A stretch of 64,000 bases of DNA, taken from positions 23,481,608 to 23,545,607 of the forward strand of contig NC_088300.1 in NCBI RefSeq assembly GCF_032854445.1. The letters are read 5' to 3'. Shown in pieces: positions 1-11,745 of the stretch. Source of the DNA: Liolophura sinensis (lineage: Eukaryota > Mollusca > Polyplacophora > Chitonida > Chitonidae). The translations under genes were made by a program, and so were the position numbers. The notes beneath the pieces were generated by a model. That model was not told the origin of the DNA. It saw nothing but the letters and a program-made list of their open reading frames with translations, and ran no database searches. Position 1 is the first letter of the stretch; each line of letters starts with the position of its first letter.

Positions 1-588
1 TTTCGCAAAATTAAACAATTTCACTGCTTGGTTATATTAATATTATTATCCCGATTTCCTTACGTGAACTTCACGGTATCAGTCTGTATTCTTCTCCTAA
101 ATAAGACATTATTATTGAATACGACAGTTAGACCCCCAGAGTGCTTTGTTAATTTGAGGAATGTGACAGTCCCCACAGACATGCCTTTGTGAAAGATATC
201 AGATACCTAGATCTGATGCGGAGATAAAATATGCGTCAGAAGAGTTGAGCAAGGACAGATGGAGACAGGGAAATTAATCAATGTATGTTTATGACATAGA
301 ATTTTGGACTCGGGTAAACGAACTCCACGAAAAGTAGGCTACGGGAGGGTCTGGGTATAAAAGCCAGTTGGTATTAATTTGCGAGAGTGTTCGTTTGAGA
401 AGTGTAGTATTTAACATCACCGCATGATTTCCCCGGCTCTGCTTAAGACGTGGAGGTTTTGGACGTTTACAGGATAGGGGAGTTTAGAGTTCAGAGTTTT
501 TGTCGCTCAAGGTAAAAATAGTCCTCCTTTTTCAGGTGAGTTGTCAAAAATGTTAGGCAACTTTTGATAACAATAATTTACCAATCAC

Positions 589-680
589 CTGCCTTGCCAT
601 GTTTTGGATACACAGATGACATCGTTTTCCTTGATGAACTCCTCCAGTTCACGAACATTCATCACCTCAGTTTTCTTCAT
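589..680 (-). CDS. Putative first coding exon of an unidentified gene (possibly glutaredoxin/thioredoxin-like), cut by the window edge
   Basis: On the minus strand an ATG at 680 opens 30 codons reading MKKTEVMNVRELEEFIKEND, then VICVSKTW. An in-frame TAG lies a few codons upstream, which supports this start. The composition looks coding: an amphipathic charged helix followed by a hydrophobic strand. A helix, then V-I-x-V-S-K-T-W, recalls the start of glutaredoxin-type domains, where S-K-x-(Y/W) is followed by C-P-Y-C. Here the frame runs W-Q-G into a GT donor (GTGATT). A GC donor (GCAAGG) directly after ACATG would instead split the Trp codon exactly where C-P-x-C would be expected. No following exon is visible between here and position 1, so the rest would lie outside. 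The family is inference; an isolated chance open frame remains possible. Confidence 0.35.
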
Positions 681-1543
681 CGTTCCTCTACTCTAAATAA
701 CTTTTGAGCAACTTATTTCAAGAGCCTATGATTAGTAAATGTAATCACAAATATTTTTATAACATTTCTGACAGATCACATGGTACAGTAGGAGTATTTT
801 TACCTTCAGTAATAAAAGAGTGTCAACCAATTCTTCCATTATAGTGTTAAGAGGACGAAATGTCACTATTTGCTGTCTACCGCACCGATGTCGATGCCCT
901 TTTTAAAATATTCTACATTGTGGTATGTTACCATGGAAATCAGACAATTTCCATTTGAAAAATAAGTATGAAAATATATAGCTGATTGACCGAGTGACGC
1001 GCTAATTGATTGATCTCTCAATCAGCCGATGGAAGTCAGTCCGACAGAGTCCACAAAAACAGAAATGCCTTATTAACTTACTGAACTGCGTGTTCATTGC
1101 CTATGCAAAGTATTTACCCATTCCATTCAATTTTGTGTTAGAAACTCATTTACTGATATTGAAAGATTTAATACAAAGTTCGCTGGCGTTAATTTATTAG
1201 CTATATAACTGAAATCTGGTTTTGTAATATGAAATTTGGTTTATATTATGATTCCCACTTGACATATGTCGCGACTTTGAGTGACCAGCGCCTCGTGTTG
1301 ATTTCAATTCTGCGTTTCCGTCAAAGCAATTTCACGTATCAAGACATACATGTAAGGTATCAATTTTGTTGATCTGGCTTGTGGTAGAAGAAATCTGAAC
1401 ACTATCTAGGATACATTGATCTTTGTGAGATATCTGTGAGGTTAAGTCTTCTATACTTTACATGCCTCAAAAATCTCCTGTTTTGTTCTCAAGGGCAAGA
1501 AAACTATGGCGATAAAATTAGTCTAACTTTGGATGGCCTGGCA
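681..1543. other. Spacer with no recognised feature
   Basis: AT-rich sequence between the left-edge exon and the candidate globin 3' end. I see only short open frames without splice signals or familiar motifs. The 5' untranslated region and promoter of the left-edge gene should lie at its left side. Confidence 0.4.
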
Positions 1544-1606
1544 TCAAGGAGACTTCCAAACGCTCTTCAAGACTTTGCTCCATGCCTGGGTGTCGCTTGT
1601 CTCAAC
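1544..1606 (-). CDS. Candidate last exon of the globin gene (approximate bounds)
   Basis: The minus strand reads ASVETSDTQAWSKVLKSVWK, then S-P and a TGA at 1544-1546. The pattern D-x-x-A-W-x-K-x-(L/F)-K followed by a short tail resembles the G-H region of globin X-type globins, which commonly ends with x-E-x-A-W-x-x-L-F and about ten more residues. It is on the right strand and downstream of the first globin exon. The upstream boundary is not fixed; an acceptor-like TTGAG lies at about 1597. The match is short and could be chance. Confidence 0.25.
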   Translation of the reverse strand, partial: VETSDTQAWSKVLKSVWKSP

Positions 1607-1921
1607 AGAGGCCTGTTGCTTTGTTCTTTTATGTACTCGCACAACGATTTGGATGATGTGCAGGCCTATCATTTGGGTTAACGATCCGAAGAATTAACCT
1701 AAGGCCTAAGTCAATGCCAGACGGGAATGGCCAATTATTGGGGATCTGATTTATCGTGATTTCGTGTATGAAACATACCGTGATTTGTATCCACGACTTG
1801 CGTCCTAAATGCAGGATCCATAGACTGTATGCTGCATATTGGAGATATAATGCAAAGTCTTTCTTTCTTTTATAAAAATATATACAATTATATATTTCTT
1901 GCGACAAGCAATAAGATCTGG

Positions 1922-1990
1922 CCTGCTGAGTGGTCAGAAGTGCGAGACCAGCCAAGAAGTCCACGGTTCGGGTTCAATCACCGCCTTGGG
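1922..1990 (+). repeat. tRNA-like segment, possible SINE head
   Basis: The stretch contains TGAGTGGTCAGAAGTG, like a D-arm/A box, and about 25 bases later GGTTCGGGTTCAATC, like a B box (GGTTCAATC). Spacing suits a class II tRNA or a tRNA-derived SINE promoter. I could not fold a convincing anticodon stem, so a functional tRNA is unlikely. Confidence 0.3.
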
Positions 1991-2087
1991 TAGGGATTTT
2001 GTTTGGTCCTTTCGCTGTGACTGTTCGCACGTGCAGTGGTAGGAATAAGCAATCTATAGCGCTGGAGGGACCGTTTACACAGCTTAC

Positions 2088-2157
2088 GTTCAGCGAAGGC
2101 CACTTGTAGTCCACCAATATCGTGTACGAGTCTGACCGCAAAATGTGTGACATTCAG
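2088..2157 (-). CDS. Weak candidate internal globin exon
   Basis: Between an AG acceptor (TTATTAAG) and a GTAAGC donor the minus strand reads LNVTHFAVRLVHDIGGLQVA followed by F-A-E. The H-x-A-V-R-L-V-x-x-I run resembles an E helix, where globin X proteins have H-A-L-R-V-M. However, the His is one residue out of register for E7, so it could be non-globin. An alternative acceptor at about 2195 would lengthen it. Phase does not join cleanly to the candidate at 2983-3048. Confidence 0.2.
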
Positions 2158-2982
2158 CTTAATAATCAAATTTATAGCGTCAGCATTGTTCTGGTCTTTT
2201 AAAGATGTTAATTTCAAGAGTAGAACTTTCCAAGTTATTAATATTAATACCTCTGTTTTTATCGGCCGTCACACCAGGCTCATCAGTAAGCACTCAACAT
2301 AGTCCGGAATTATCTATAAGAAACTGTCACAGTTGTGGCTATTCACATAAGCATTTTTTGGAGGTAATTAGCAGAATTTCATCAAAATACAAAGCAGAGA
2401 GCGTATAAACATTGACAAAAACAAGAGTAGAGCGAGTGACATTTATGTGTGTAACGGAATCGTAAGTAATAAATCTACAAGGTAAGGTTGACATGCTTCG
2501 TACATGCTAACTGGTATACCATTCTGTGTTGGAGAATGTTGTGGTTCACATGTATGTGAAAGAGGAAAACGGATTAATGGAGTATCGACATCAGTATGAC
2601 AAGTGTGTCTGATCAAACATAATCCGTGAAGTAAGCAAACTCGACATTTTGCACTAGTCTTTTTTTTTTCATTCTATTATCTGTTCGTGACAATGCTTAA
2701 ATTACGTTGAATGTTTGGTCACGTTTCTTGGCACTAGAATTCAACTGGAATTAGGTAAAATGTTATAATATATGCAGCACTAAATCAAGGAAGGCATACA
2801 GACGACAGACCAGAAACTCACGCTAGATCCGTTATACACGTAAATAATGACTACATTTGATATCGTGAAGTGTAACTAGAATGTCAGAAAATCCTCTGTG
2901 ATGTGCTATGTAAGCTGTAATAGATAGCTATAAACATCACGGCATCATTGTATCGGAGAACATCTGTTAACGAACGACATAC

Positions 2983-3048
2983 AATCTTTCACTTCTTTTA
3001 TGTCGGCCGAATGCGTCAAAATATCGAACAGCTTCGTCAAACAGCAAG
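2983..3048 (-). CDS. Weak candidate second globin exon
   Basis: After an acceptor (GCCACTTAG) the minus strand reads one base, then LLFDEAVRYFDAFGRHKRSE and a GTATGT donor. Its single leading base would complete the split codon at the end of the 5157-5350 exon. L-F-(D/E) and the Phe ten residues later have the spacing of the globin B helix end to CD1 (L-F-E-x-x-P-x-x-x-x-x-F). The usual Pro is missing. The exon is only 66 bp. It is plausible from strand, phase and spacing, but not secure. Confidence 0.3.
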
Positions 3049-5005
3049 CTAAGTGGCAAAAGTCTCATTTTAATGATCATTATTGGGTATTCCTTGGCAA
3101 AGCAAGTGTGTTTACTCCTTAGAGGAGTCTTCATTAAGGGTGGGATAATTGTCCACTAGGTAGCTATCTTCTTCATTTTAATGGACTGGATCGAAGCTAA
3201 GAATGTTGTATACGCATGTTCTCCGATTCAATTAAGGCCTCGAGTGACGTCCCATATGTCACCATATACAGACGGAACCACAATTACGAACAGCAACCCT
3301 TGGATAAAAGAAATGTGCGGTCAAGTATAGTGATGCCGATTGATTTAGCTTTCCCAAATTAGGCTGACCAAGGGAAGACGTCAAGTGATTAGGGAAAAGG
3401 TTACAGGTCAACCGCTTTGGCTGTGTAGGAAACAGTCGGGTGTTTTCGTCTTTTTACCCCAGCGAGTCTTCAGGTTAAAGAGCATCGTGGAAGAGATCGT
3501 AAACAAAGCCTCTCAATAACATTACTTGAATAGACTGACATTAATGAACGAATTGGATTGAGGGTTATTGCAAGCACGGCGATTTCTTTAGTAGAGTCGA
3601 TATCTGACGCCACGACCAAGGCACCGATACTGAGGAGTTGATGTTAAACGTGTGAGGAGATCACTGTTAGGCTTGGACAGGTAGCAAGTCAGAACCGCTA
3701 AAATAGTCGTTTCATAGATGTACGTCTAGAGCCACAAGGCGCAATAACTGAACCTCATGCAATCTGTGCGACTATAACCACTTACCTCTGAAACAAGCCC
3801 TAACAGAAACAAAATTGCCTCCAGAAGCGAAGATTTACACTTCAAAGGCTAGCGTAAACGATCACTCTTCGTAAATATCATTTGACTGAGATCACACGTA
3901 TGTGTACATTGTGATTGGGAATTTTTTTTCATAAAAGAGAACTTTACGTCAAATTACATCACATCCATTTAAGTTCACTAAAGGCAACAAACAAGGATGA
4001 TAGGAGGAGACGGCTGTTGGGCTTTTTCCAACATTTAATATCAACCTCGAGTAACAAAGTAAATATAAACAATGTCTGAGTTAATTTGCGTGTTGAATGC
4101 AATTTAGTTATAAAAAATTATTACCATTTGTTCAGACTATCCAAGCTGTTACTAAGCATTCGTTGAAACACGGTGCTACCTCAAGCATTTTAGATGTCAC
4201 AATTGTGTACTTATCTATTGATAACTTGGTTATGAAAGACGCCGCTTTATTCCATTTTAACCTACGGCGCCGTCGTGTCGAAATATGCCTTGGGGCGTTG
4301 CTTTTAGGAAACGTTTGATAATACGAATCAATATGCATCGTTCCGGTATTCATATGGAGGGACCCGTGTCAGGTGTGTAAAGGATTGCTAGCCATGGATA
4401 CCAGTGATTCCGCTTAACAGTTGTTGATTATAGCCCAGCACGCTGGACTGATATTATGAAAAGCATATTAACCAGGAAATTGAATCTGAATCAGAAGCTA
4501 TTAGTTTGGATGAATAGGCGCATGGAGGCAGCCAGAATACACGCGCCCTTAAATAATAGTGCTGCTGCCGTGGGCTCTGTTCAAAGCACAAGGTTATAAT
4601 ACCCACACTGTTATAGTCTGTTCAGCAGCAAATGTTTACAACTGGTATCTGGATATTGGAAGCTAAAATAATTGGTACTGACGATTAGCTATCGGTATAA
4701 TTAACAGTGGAGGAGCATGTACGGCATCGGGTCGTGGGAAGCCAAGAGCAGACCAAAGCGTGCGGGAAAGCCCGTAGAAATTGGACGTCGGCAGAACTTG
4801 AGCATAAAATCAGGTTTCGTGTCCACTCAACTGATTCAAAGAAACCTAATCACTGTCTGTATTGGTCATCGATACCAATCGGCGTTCTATCATAATATCA
4901 TTAGCCAAATTGTTAGGCGATCGCGAAATCACGACTGTTGGGGTTAATTTTGGTACATGCAGCCACTTACAATGGAATCATTAAGGTAACGGTATTGATT
5001 CTATT

Positions 5006-5062
5006 GTGTATTCACTATTTGTGAATATTATACACTATTCACTGTCTGTGAATATTATACAA
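5006..5062. repeat. Tandem pair of 28-bp units with inverted ATTCAC/GTGAAT
   Basis: TATTCACTATTTGTGAATATTATACAC is followed by a near copy with CTGTC in place of the central bases. Each unit is itself a small hairpin. It lies in the presumed first globin intron. Confidence 0.5.
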
Positions 5063-5156
5063 TTAAGTACAGCAATACAACGTAATTGTATCTATATCTG
5101 TACACAGTGTTTGAATCCTCACGACTGTCCCTTTTTTGATCCTTTTATATACTTAC

Positions 5157-5350
5157 CTAAGAAATGTTACCACCCCAACTCGTGCAATGTCAGCTGCAAT
5201 AATTGTCCAAGTCTGTAAAATAATCACTTTATACTCTTCTTTGAAATCCGGTCGGTTTTCGTACATAATTCTCGAAACCATCGACTCCTTTCTGGCACGT
5301 TTCTCAAGCAAATCCTCCGTCGTGGGTTTCTTCGATTGAAGACAGCCCAT
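5157..5350 (-). CDS. Globin, first coding exon (N-acylated, globin X-like)
   Basis: The minus strand starts MGCLQSKK and continues for 64 codons plus two bases to a consensus GTAAGT donor. Residues 38-64 read FKEEYKVIILQTWTIIAADI and then ARVGVVTFL, a good globin A helix and early B helix (hydrophobic-x-x-T-W, then D-x-x-x-V-G-x-x-x-F-L). The exon ends after the second base of the next codon (AG|N), the B12.2 intron position conserved across animal globins. Met-Gly-Cys at the N-terminus is a myristoylation plus palmitoylation signal. It follows a 35-40 residue extension, an arrangement known from membrane-attached globin X proteins. An upstream in-frame Met would begin MPLFRLKN, but the MGC start is preferred because of the acylation motif. 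Haem ligands lie in later exons. Oxygen binding or redox signalling at the membrane is inferred from the family. Confidence 0.72.
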
Positions 5351-5380
5351 GTTTTTCAGCCTGAACAGAGGCATGGATGT

Positions 5381-7500
5381 TTCACAGCCAATGACCAGTG
5401 GACATCGGTTCCAGGATAACTGAACTCTCCGCTACTAACGTCCGGGCATCATGTCGTATGAACTCCCAAGGCAAAGTTTCCCCTGCATCATAGTACACTT
5501 AGCTTTCCCGTGGAACTCCGGCCGCTTAATCAGTAACAATTCAGCGAGCGTGTGAAGGGTTAGCGGTTCACCACGCCTTACTCTGGGAAGCTGTTGCAGT
5601 CACCTCAACGTCAGACTAAAATACTGGCTGAAAATAGCACAGCTCAGGATAACCGCTGGAAGAAAGATGTCAATCTCCAAGGAGAGAAATTATAACGCCT
5701 ATCTCATTTCGTTTCTTTTTTCACTTCTTCCTCAGTCTTTAACCTTATTGACATACTTTCAATTCTTGGCATAGCTCAGATACTCTAATTTCTTGCTTTA
5801 GATATTTTGTACACAAGTCGCAGTGTTTTCCCCTTCGTCTTTCGTAAACATAACTCTGTGGACCGTTGATTGGTAACGCCAGTATCTGCCTCTAGGTGTC
5901 ACCACATACCCTCCAGGGTATAGATTCTGAGAAAAGTTAACTAAGTCAGTTTGTTGCTACGGAATTCGCTATCTTGATGCCTAGTTTAGTTGACTGGAGA
6001 GAGGAAAAATTACTCTAATCTCAGCAAGTTGAAATTCGTATGATCTTTCAGCATCATCGGTCTGATATTAACTGTACAGGAAAGCTTTCTCCGCTAAGGG
6101 GCCTGGTTACAGTCCCAGCTTTATGAAGCCTCGCTTCCATCAAACCTCTTCCGCCCTTTTACTCATCTGTCAAAGTCACTTCTTCCGCCTCGTCAGATAA
6201 ATCCTTTATACATTTGTGCTGGATTGCCAGGCGTTTTAGTGAAGGGTGCCTTGAGACTGGAACATCGGATACTGAATAGCGTGAATTGAGGTCGTCCGAC
6301 ACAAAATAAACAAGAACGGATACACGCAAATCCAGAACAGAGGCTATACAGAGAACGCACCTTCATGGGTTACAGCTACCCAGCACTTAGTTGATCTATA
6401 CCTACACAGCATGTGACCTAATAGTATATAAATCATTGCGCCAGTGAATGCGTATACAGGGAAAATGCTTTGGCATGTGTCTGACGTTCCATTGTTTGAC
6501 CAATGCGATGTCATGCTTTACCTAATAAACACAACACTGACATAATTACTATTAGGGCCTGCGATAACAGAAATATTATCAACATTGCAGTACTGAATCA
6601 CCGGTAATGTTCATTGCATAATCGTGTCGTTTGTGTAGGTTGTTTTATCATGCGCGGAATCCTTCTTCATGTAAATCTGAAAGTGCTCAATAGGTTTGAC
6701 GCTTTTGCATTTCACCACCACAGGGTAGCGTTAGCCCTGTCTCCTGGAAAATTTCAAAATGGCTATCGCCCGATATAGTTCAACAGAACTGATAATTGAC
6801 ATCGCCTCTACCATTATCACGATAAGCACTCCTGTATTTAAACTCAGATCACTAAGCTGTAAATGAATCGATGAATGTTTGTGACATCAGCTGTAAAAGC
6901 TGAAAGACCTACGCTCTTACACTGTATAGACCTAGTTTCTTACACTGTATATATGTACATGTACGTTGACAAAAGAAGGCAATCTTCTCTTGAGTTATTC
7001 AAAGCAAAAATGATGCAAGTGGCGTTTGCCCTCTGTCCACGTTATCTGAAATACTTCGGCTTTAGGTAAATGGTGTTTATCACATCGACACTGTTCTTTG
7101 TCGATTATTCAGTCAGAATAGTTATGTCATCAGAGAATATGGTATGAAACAATGATAGAGGCGCTAAAATGAAAAGGACGAATTTTACAATGAAGAGCAC
7201 TGGTAGAGAAGTCTCAGAAACAATTACATGATAAACGCCTAGGTTAAGATGCACCGGGTGGCTGAATCAGTATGATTGATGGTTCATGTTGATAGCAGTG
7301 TTTAAAAAATATCACGTACTTTCACATCTGGGTGAAGACAACTTGAGTAAAGCACCAGTCTTCATCAAAAGCCAGGAAAACTTTTTGACATCAAGGCCTA
7401 TCCAAAAGACAGAGAAAGCAGGATTCTAACGCGCGATCTCATTGGTCAAATGCCTGATAATCGCTTTGCGCAAGCGCCTTGATCGTTTCTGTGACACGTA
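5381..7500. other. Intergenic stretch, nothing recognised
   Basis: No long open frames, familiar repeats or exon-like islands seen. The globin promoter should lie near the left end of this stretch. Confidence 0.4.
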
Positions 7501-7504
7501 TTTT

Positions 7505-7842
7505 GGACAACACAACTTATTATAACCTCATCACTGCCTTTGACATCTATATCGCACAACACATTTTAGCCTCATCACTGTCTGTGATATGTATCGCTCA
7601 ACACATATCAGTATGACCTCATCGCTGCCTGTTGCATATATCGCACAACACATATTAGTATAACCTCACTACTGTCTGTGACCACACATATTAGTATAAC
7701 CTCTTCATTGTCTGTGACAACACATATTAGTATAACCTCACTTCTGTCTGTGACAACACATATTAGTATAACCTCTTCATTGTCTGTGACATCTATCGCA
7801 CAACACATATCAGTATGACCTCATCACTGTCTGTGACATATA
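7505..7842. repeat. Degenerate flank of the 47-bp minisatellite
   Basis: Diverged units of the pattern ACAACACATATTAGTATAACC followed by TCA(C/T)TGTCTGTGAC, with variable length (about 40-57 bp). They lead directly into the homogeneous array. Confidence 0.75.
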
Positions 7843-8576
7843 CCTGACAACACGTATTAGCAGAGCCTCATCATTGTCTGTGACATATACCTGACAACAC
7901 GTATTAGCAGAGCCTCATCACTGTCTGTGACATATACCTGACAACACGTATTAGCAGAGCCTCATCATTGTCTGTGACATATACCTGACAACACGTATTA
8001 GCAGAGCCTCATCACTGTCTGTGACATATACCTGACAACACGTATTAGCAGAGCCTCATCATTGTCTGTGACATATACCTGACAACACGTATTAGCAGAG
8101 CCTCATCACTGTCTGTGACATATACCTGACAACACGTATTAGCAGAGCCTCATCACTGTCTGTGACATATACCTGACAACACGTATTAGCAGAGCCTCAT
8201 CACTGTCTGTGACATATACCTGACAACACGTATTAGCAGAGCCTCATCACTGTCTGTGACATATACCTGACAACACGTATTAGCAGAGCCTCATCACTGT
8301 CTGTGACATATACCTGACAACACGTATTAGCAGAGCCTCATCATTGTCTGTGACATATACCTGACAACACGTATTAGCAGAGCCTCATCACTGTCTGTGA
8401 CATATACCTGACAACACGTATTAGCAGAGCCTCATCATTGTCTGTGACATATACCTGACAACACGTATTAGCAGAGCCTCATCACTGTCTGTGACATATA
8501 CCTGACAACACGTATTAGCAGAGCCTCATCACTGTCTGTGACATATACCTGACAACACGTATTAGCAGAGCCTCAT
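7843..8576. repeat. Minisatellite, 47-bp unit, about 15.6 copies
   Basis: Near-identical units begin CCTGACAACACGTATTAGCA and continue GAGCCTCATCA(T/C)TGTCTGTG then ACATATA. The main variation is one C/T position, which alternates between neighbouring units at both ends of the array but is C in a central block. It ends abruptly at CCTCATGTGACAG. Confidence 0.95.
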
Positions 8577-9789
8577 GTGACAGATTTCCTGGTAGTTTTA
8601 GTATCTCATTAATCTTGATATAAACTAATCGTATTCGCCCCTTTTTTCTGTCGTATGCATGTGATTTGGAACAAATCGTGGCATGCTACCCACCAGTCTG
8701 TAAAATTACACGAGATGTGACATGAAAACTAAGTCGGCTTCCCAGGGTTGTCATTGTGGGTGAAATAAAGGTACTTTATGATGATCAATGGCTGATTACC
8801 TCAAAACAACCTTCAGAAATGGCATACATTTCCAAACTGACAAATAACCTGAAACAAACACCCTGCAATCTTTCTTTCTAGCAGTAGTTTTTTTCTTTTC
8901 TTCTAATTTAGCTACTGACGATAACTGACCTACTTTGACGAACATAAAGGATTGTGAGTAATATTTCAGTGGCTGGTTGCCAGTAAAAGGAAATAATTTA
9001 TTTTAAACGGAACTCTCCACGTGGAAGCCCACTTTCCGTTTCCAAGTCGGAATGTCTCCTTCTGACAAATTAATCAATATCCATGTGGAATTACCGTGAC
9101 TTTTCCCCTAGTTCAACGAGGCAGCAGTTTAAGCTGACAGTGACAGCGGATCAGACAGTTCTATCATTCAGGACGCCGACAGAGAAAACGTCAAAGCAAG
9201 TCTTGCGGATACTGAATTAAAAAATTGAAAATAATTCTAGGACAGAATGTCACACGGTCTGCAATAGTAAAGTACATTAAGAAAAGACTTAAACTTCCCT
9301 CAGATTCCAAGTAGGTGTTGCAATTACGGTACTCCAAAAGTTATTGATAGAAGGAACCAATAGAGATAAACGTAATAAGTACGTATAGCATTCACAACAG
9401 ACACCAGCACATTTAAACATTGTACAACTATGTCATTCCTGTGATAAGTATTGTACATAGTAAACCAGAATTTTAATGGTAATAAATGTAGGCCTACACA
9501 TTAAAATCACCCTATATTACCTTCTTCATGCATCTTGACATTATGCGTTATATATACATGTACATGAAAAGAAATGCTCAAATCTTCGACGTTAGTATGC
9601 ACGTATTCATCTGTCTGCAGACAGTTTGCGGTAGATCGAGTGGATTCATGGCTAAAACGGATTAAACAATGGGCCTACTATCACCTTGACCAGTGAGGTC
9701 ACTTGCAAAATCCACTAATCAGCTGCAGGTAACTGACAATGGTCCGTGGTTTCCTCGAACTCCGAATACCCTCTCCCAAAAACCTGAGC
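8577..9789. other. Intergenic stretch, nothing recognised
   Basis: Unique-looking AT-rich DNA without exon-like signals. Near 9722-9760 a phrase like AATGGTCCGTGGTTTCC resembles the body of SINE family 1 and may be an older fragment. Confidence 0.35.
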
Positions 9790-9799
9790 GCTGTGATAT

Positions 9800-9985
9800 A
9801 CAAATGAAAACTCTGAGTTCAAGTCCAGCTGTTGCTGGCTTCCTCTAGGGCCGAACGAGGGTAGGTCTGTCAGCAACCTGCCAATGGTCGTGGGTTTCAC
9901 CCGGTCTTTGCCCTGGTATATGTGAAATATTCTTGCGTACGGCGTACCAATCAAAAAAAAAATATATATATATATATATATAAAT
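9800..9985 (+). repeat. SINE family 1 copy, ending in (AT)n
   Basis: Starts near the B-box-like GAGTTCAAGTCCAGC, then has the family body (ACCTGCCAATGGTCGTGGGT, GTGAAATATTCTTG, TACGGCG). It ends CCAATC followed by poly-A and (AT)n at about 9952-9985. Confidence 0.85.
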
Positions 9986-10234
9986 GAAATAAATCTTGAA
10001 CACGGCGTTGAGCACCTTATTTTGTACAGATACATTTAGTTGAGTACGCATTATTGTTGACATGAGAATCTCACCCATGCAACCAGTTCTCAGCAAAACG
10101 CATTTTTGTTTGGTCGCTGATAGTCACTTTAAGATAAGGAAAAGTATTGCTACACCGGATGTATATGTTTGGATATGATGACTAAATGACCATGGATACA
10201 CATATGGTGAATGGTATTTAATGTTTTGTTCAGT

Positions 10235-10430
10235 GAGATTTTATGCGGTACTCACGAATATTTCACATATATGACGACGACTGATATTGTAGTGGGAGGA
10301 AAGAGTCTGGAAGAAACTATCGCGACTATCTGCAAATTACTGGCAGACTTTCAATCAGACAATCAGAGAGAAAGCCAGCCTGATCCGGAGTTGAACTCAC
10401 AGCGATCGCTTTGGTGCAAGCACGCTAAAC
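10235..10430 (-). repeat. SINE family 1 copy, diverged
   Basis: Antisense copy: GCGGTACTCACGAATATTTC, then GTGGGAGGAAA, CTGGCAGAC, GAGTTGAACTCACAGCGA. It is more diverged than the other copies. Confidence 0.8.
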
Positions 10431-11042
10431 ATAAGTCAGACCCCTGGTAAATGATAAACTTAAACATCATCTTGTGTGACATGATGTGAAATATCTGAAA
10501 TGTTATCTGACGAAACACCCTTTTACCACGTCAACAACTAAATGTGTGCTGTGATGCAAAAAGGAAGACGTGTTTTTTTTTCATTACCATAAGTGGAGTC
10601 TGGCCAAATGTACGACATAGCACTGGGACTTTAGACCAGTCAATTTTCAAGCTAAGCTTCGCTTATAGCGTCCTCTTCATAAGTCATTTATTACGTAGAC
10701 TAATACCAAAGTCCGTGCTAACAAGACTTGGCGACCTCCAGACGAATACCTCGTACCATTAATAGAACGTAATTTGAGTAATCGCACGATTTAACCACCA
10801 TTTATTACTGATTGGTGGACACGTGAACAATGTGAAAGGCCTCCTGCCTTTCTTGAGAGTTCGCTCTTTCATCCGTTGCTCCGTTGCAGAGAGAAGTGCT
10901 GATTTGAACAACCTTTGAATAAGAGGAAACAAAGTTCCACAAATGGGGAAGACACCCATTCCTATAGCAACTAACAATGAAAACCGTTTGGTTTTATCGT
11001 ATCAGCGCGACACAACGACCCAACGAGCCTCTCACCCTCTTC

Positions 11043-11131
11043 CACCGACAATAATGCTGGCCGTCGTAGTATAAGTGAAATATTCTTGACTACGGCATAA
11101 AAGGCCGATGAAATAAATAAATCAAATCAAC
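11043..11131 (+). repeat. SINE family 1 copy, 3' part only
   Basis: AATGCTGGCCGTCGTAGTAT, AAGTGAAATATTCTTGAC and TACGGCATAAAA, followed by an AAATAAATAAA tail. The 5' part is missing. Confidence 0.8.
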
Positions 11132-11559
11132 TGTTTGTCGTCGTAATTCAGATTTCCAAATGAAAGGGTGAAAATCTTGAAGTCACTTAGAAAACTTACC
11201 TTTTTCTCCAATCACCTTTCCCTCGTTGGAAGTTGAATTTCTCTCACGGACGAAAATAACCAAATGCGTTTTTTCTTCACTTTTTGAATAAATCAACACT
11301 GTTCTTACCACAGCTGAAGGTAGTCTACAAACCGAAGAATACTAGCGTACTATTTCAAATTATGAAATATTTCACTGCCAAATATAGAATAAAATAGATT
11401 CGCACAGTGTGAATACGATTTGTAGGGTATTTATTTTTGGCTTTTGTCTTCATAATTAAATAGTATAATCAGCAACATTAGCATAATTAGCAACATTAGT
11501 CAATTTATAATGCTGCTGTGTTCACGCATATGTAGGTATGTTTTTTAAAATGAAAGACA

Positions 11560-11745
11560 GTATCTGAATAATGTTTATGTCCACTGAAAGAATACCATTC
11601 AAAGTATCTTAAACCAGCATTGAATATTTTTTTTAGATTTTTTCAAACCCAGTAAAAGTTTAGTGAAACTTCGTCATGACAGAGCTTCAGCGAGTCTCCA
11701 TTATCGAAAGCAAGGTGACGTCATGTTTACTCTAGCTCTCGAACG
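11560..11745. repeat. Left part of a dispersed repeat (second copy at 59320-59520)
   Basis: Long matching runs with 59320-59520, e.g. AATGTTTATGTCCACTGAAA, AAAGTATCTTAAAC, CAGTAAAAGT, GTGAAACTTCGTC, GTCTCCATTATCGA and TCATGTTTACTCTAGCT. The homology stops at about 11745 and resumes at about 13872. Confidence 0.85.

Noticed and set aside
1922-1990. Functional tRNA gene
   Set aside because: A/B-box-like sequences are present, but I could not form proper acceptor and anticodon stems.
7843-8576. CRISPR array
   Set aside because: The units are contiguous direct tandem repeats with no unique spacers, in a eukaryotic genome.
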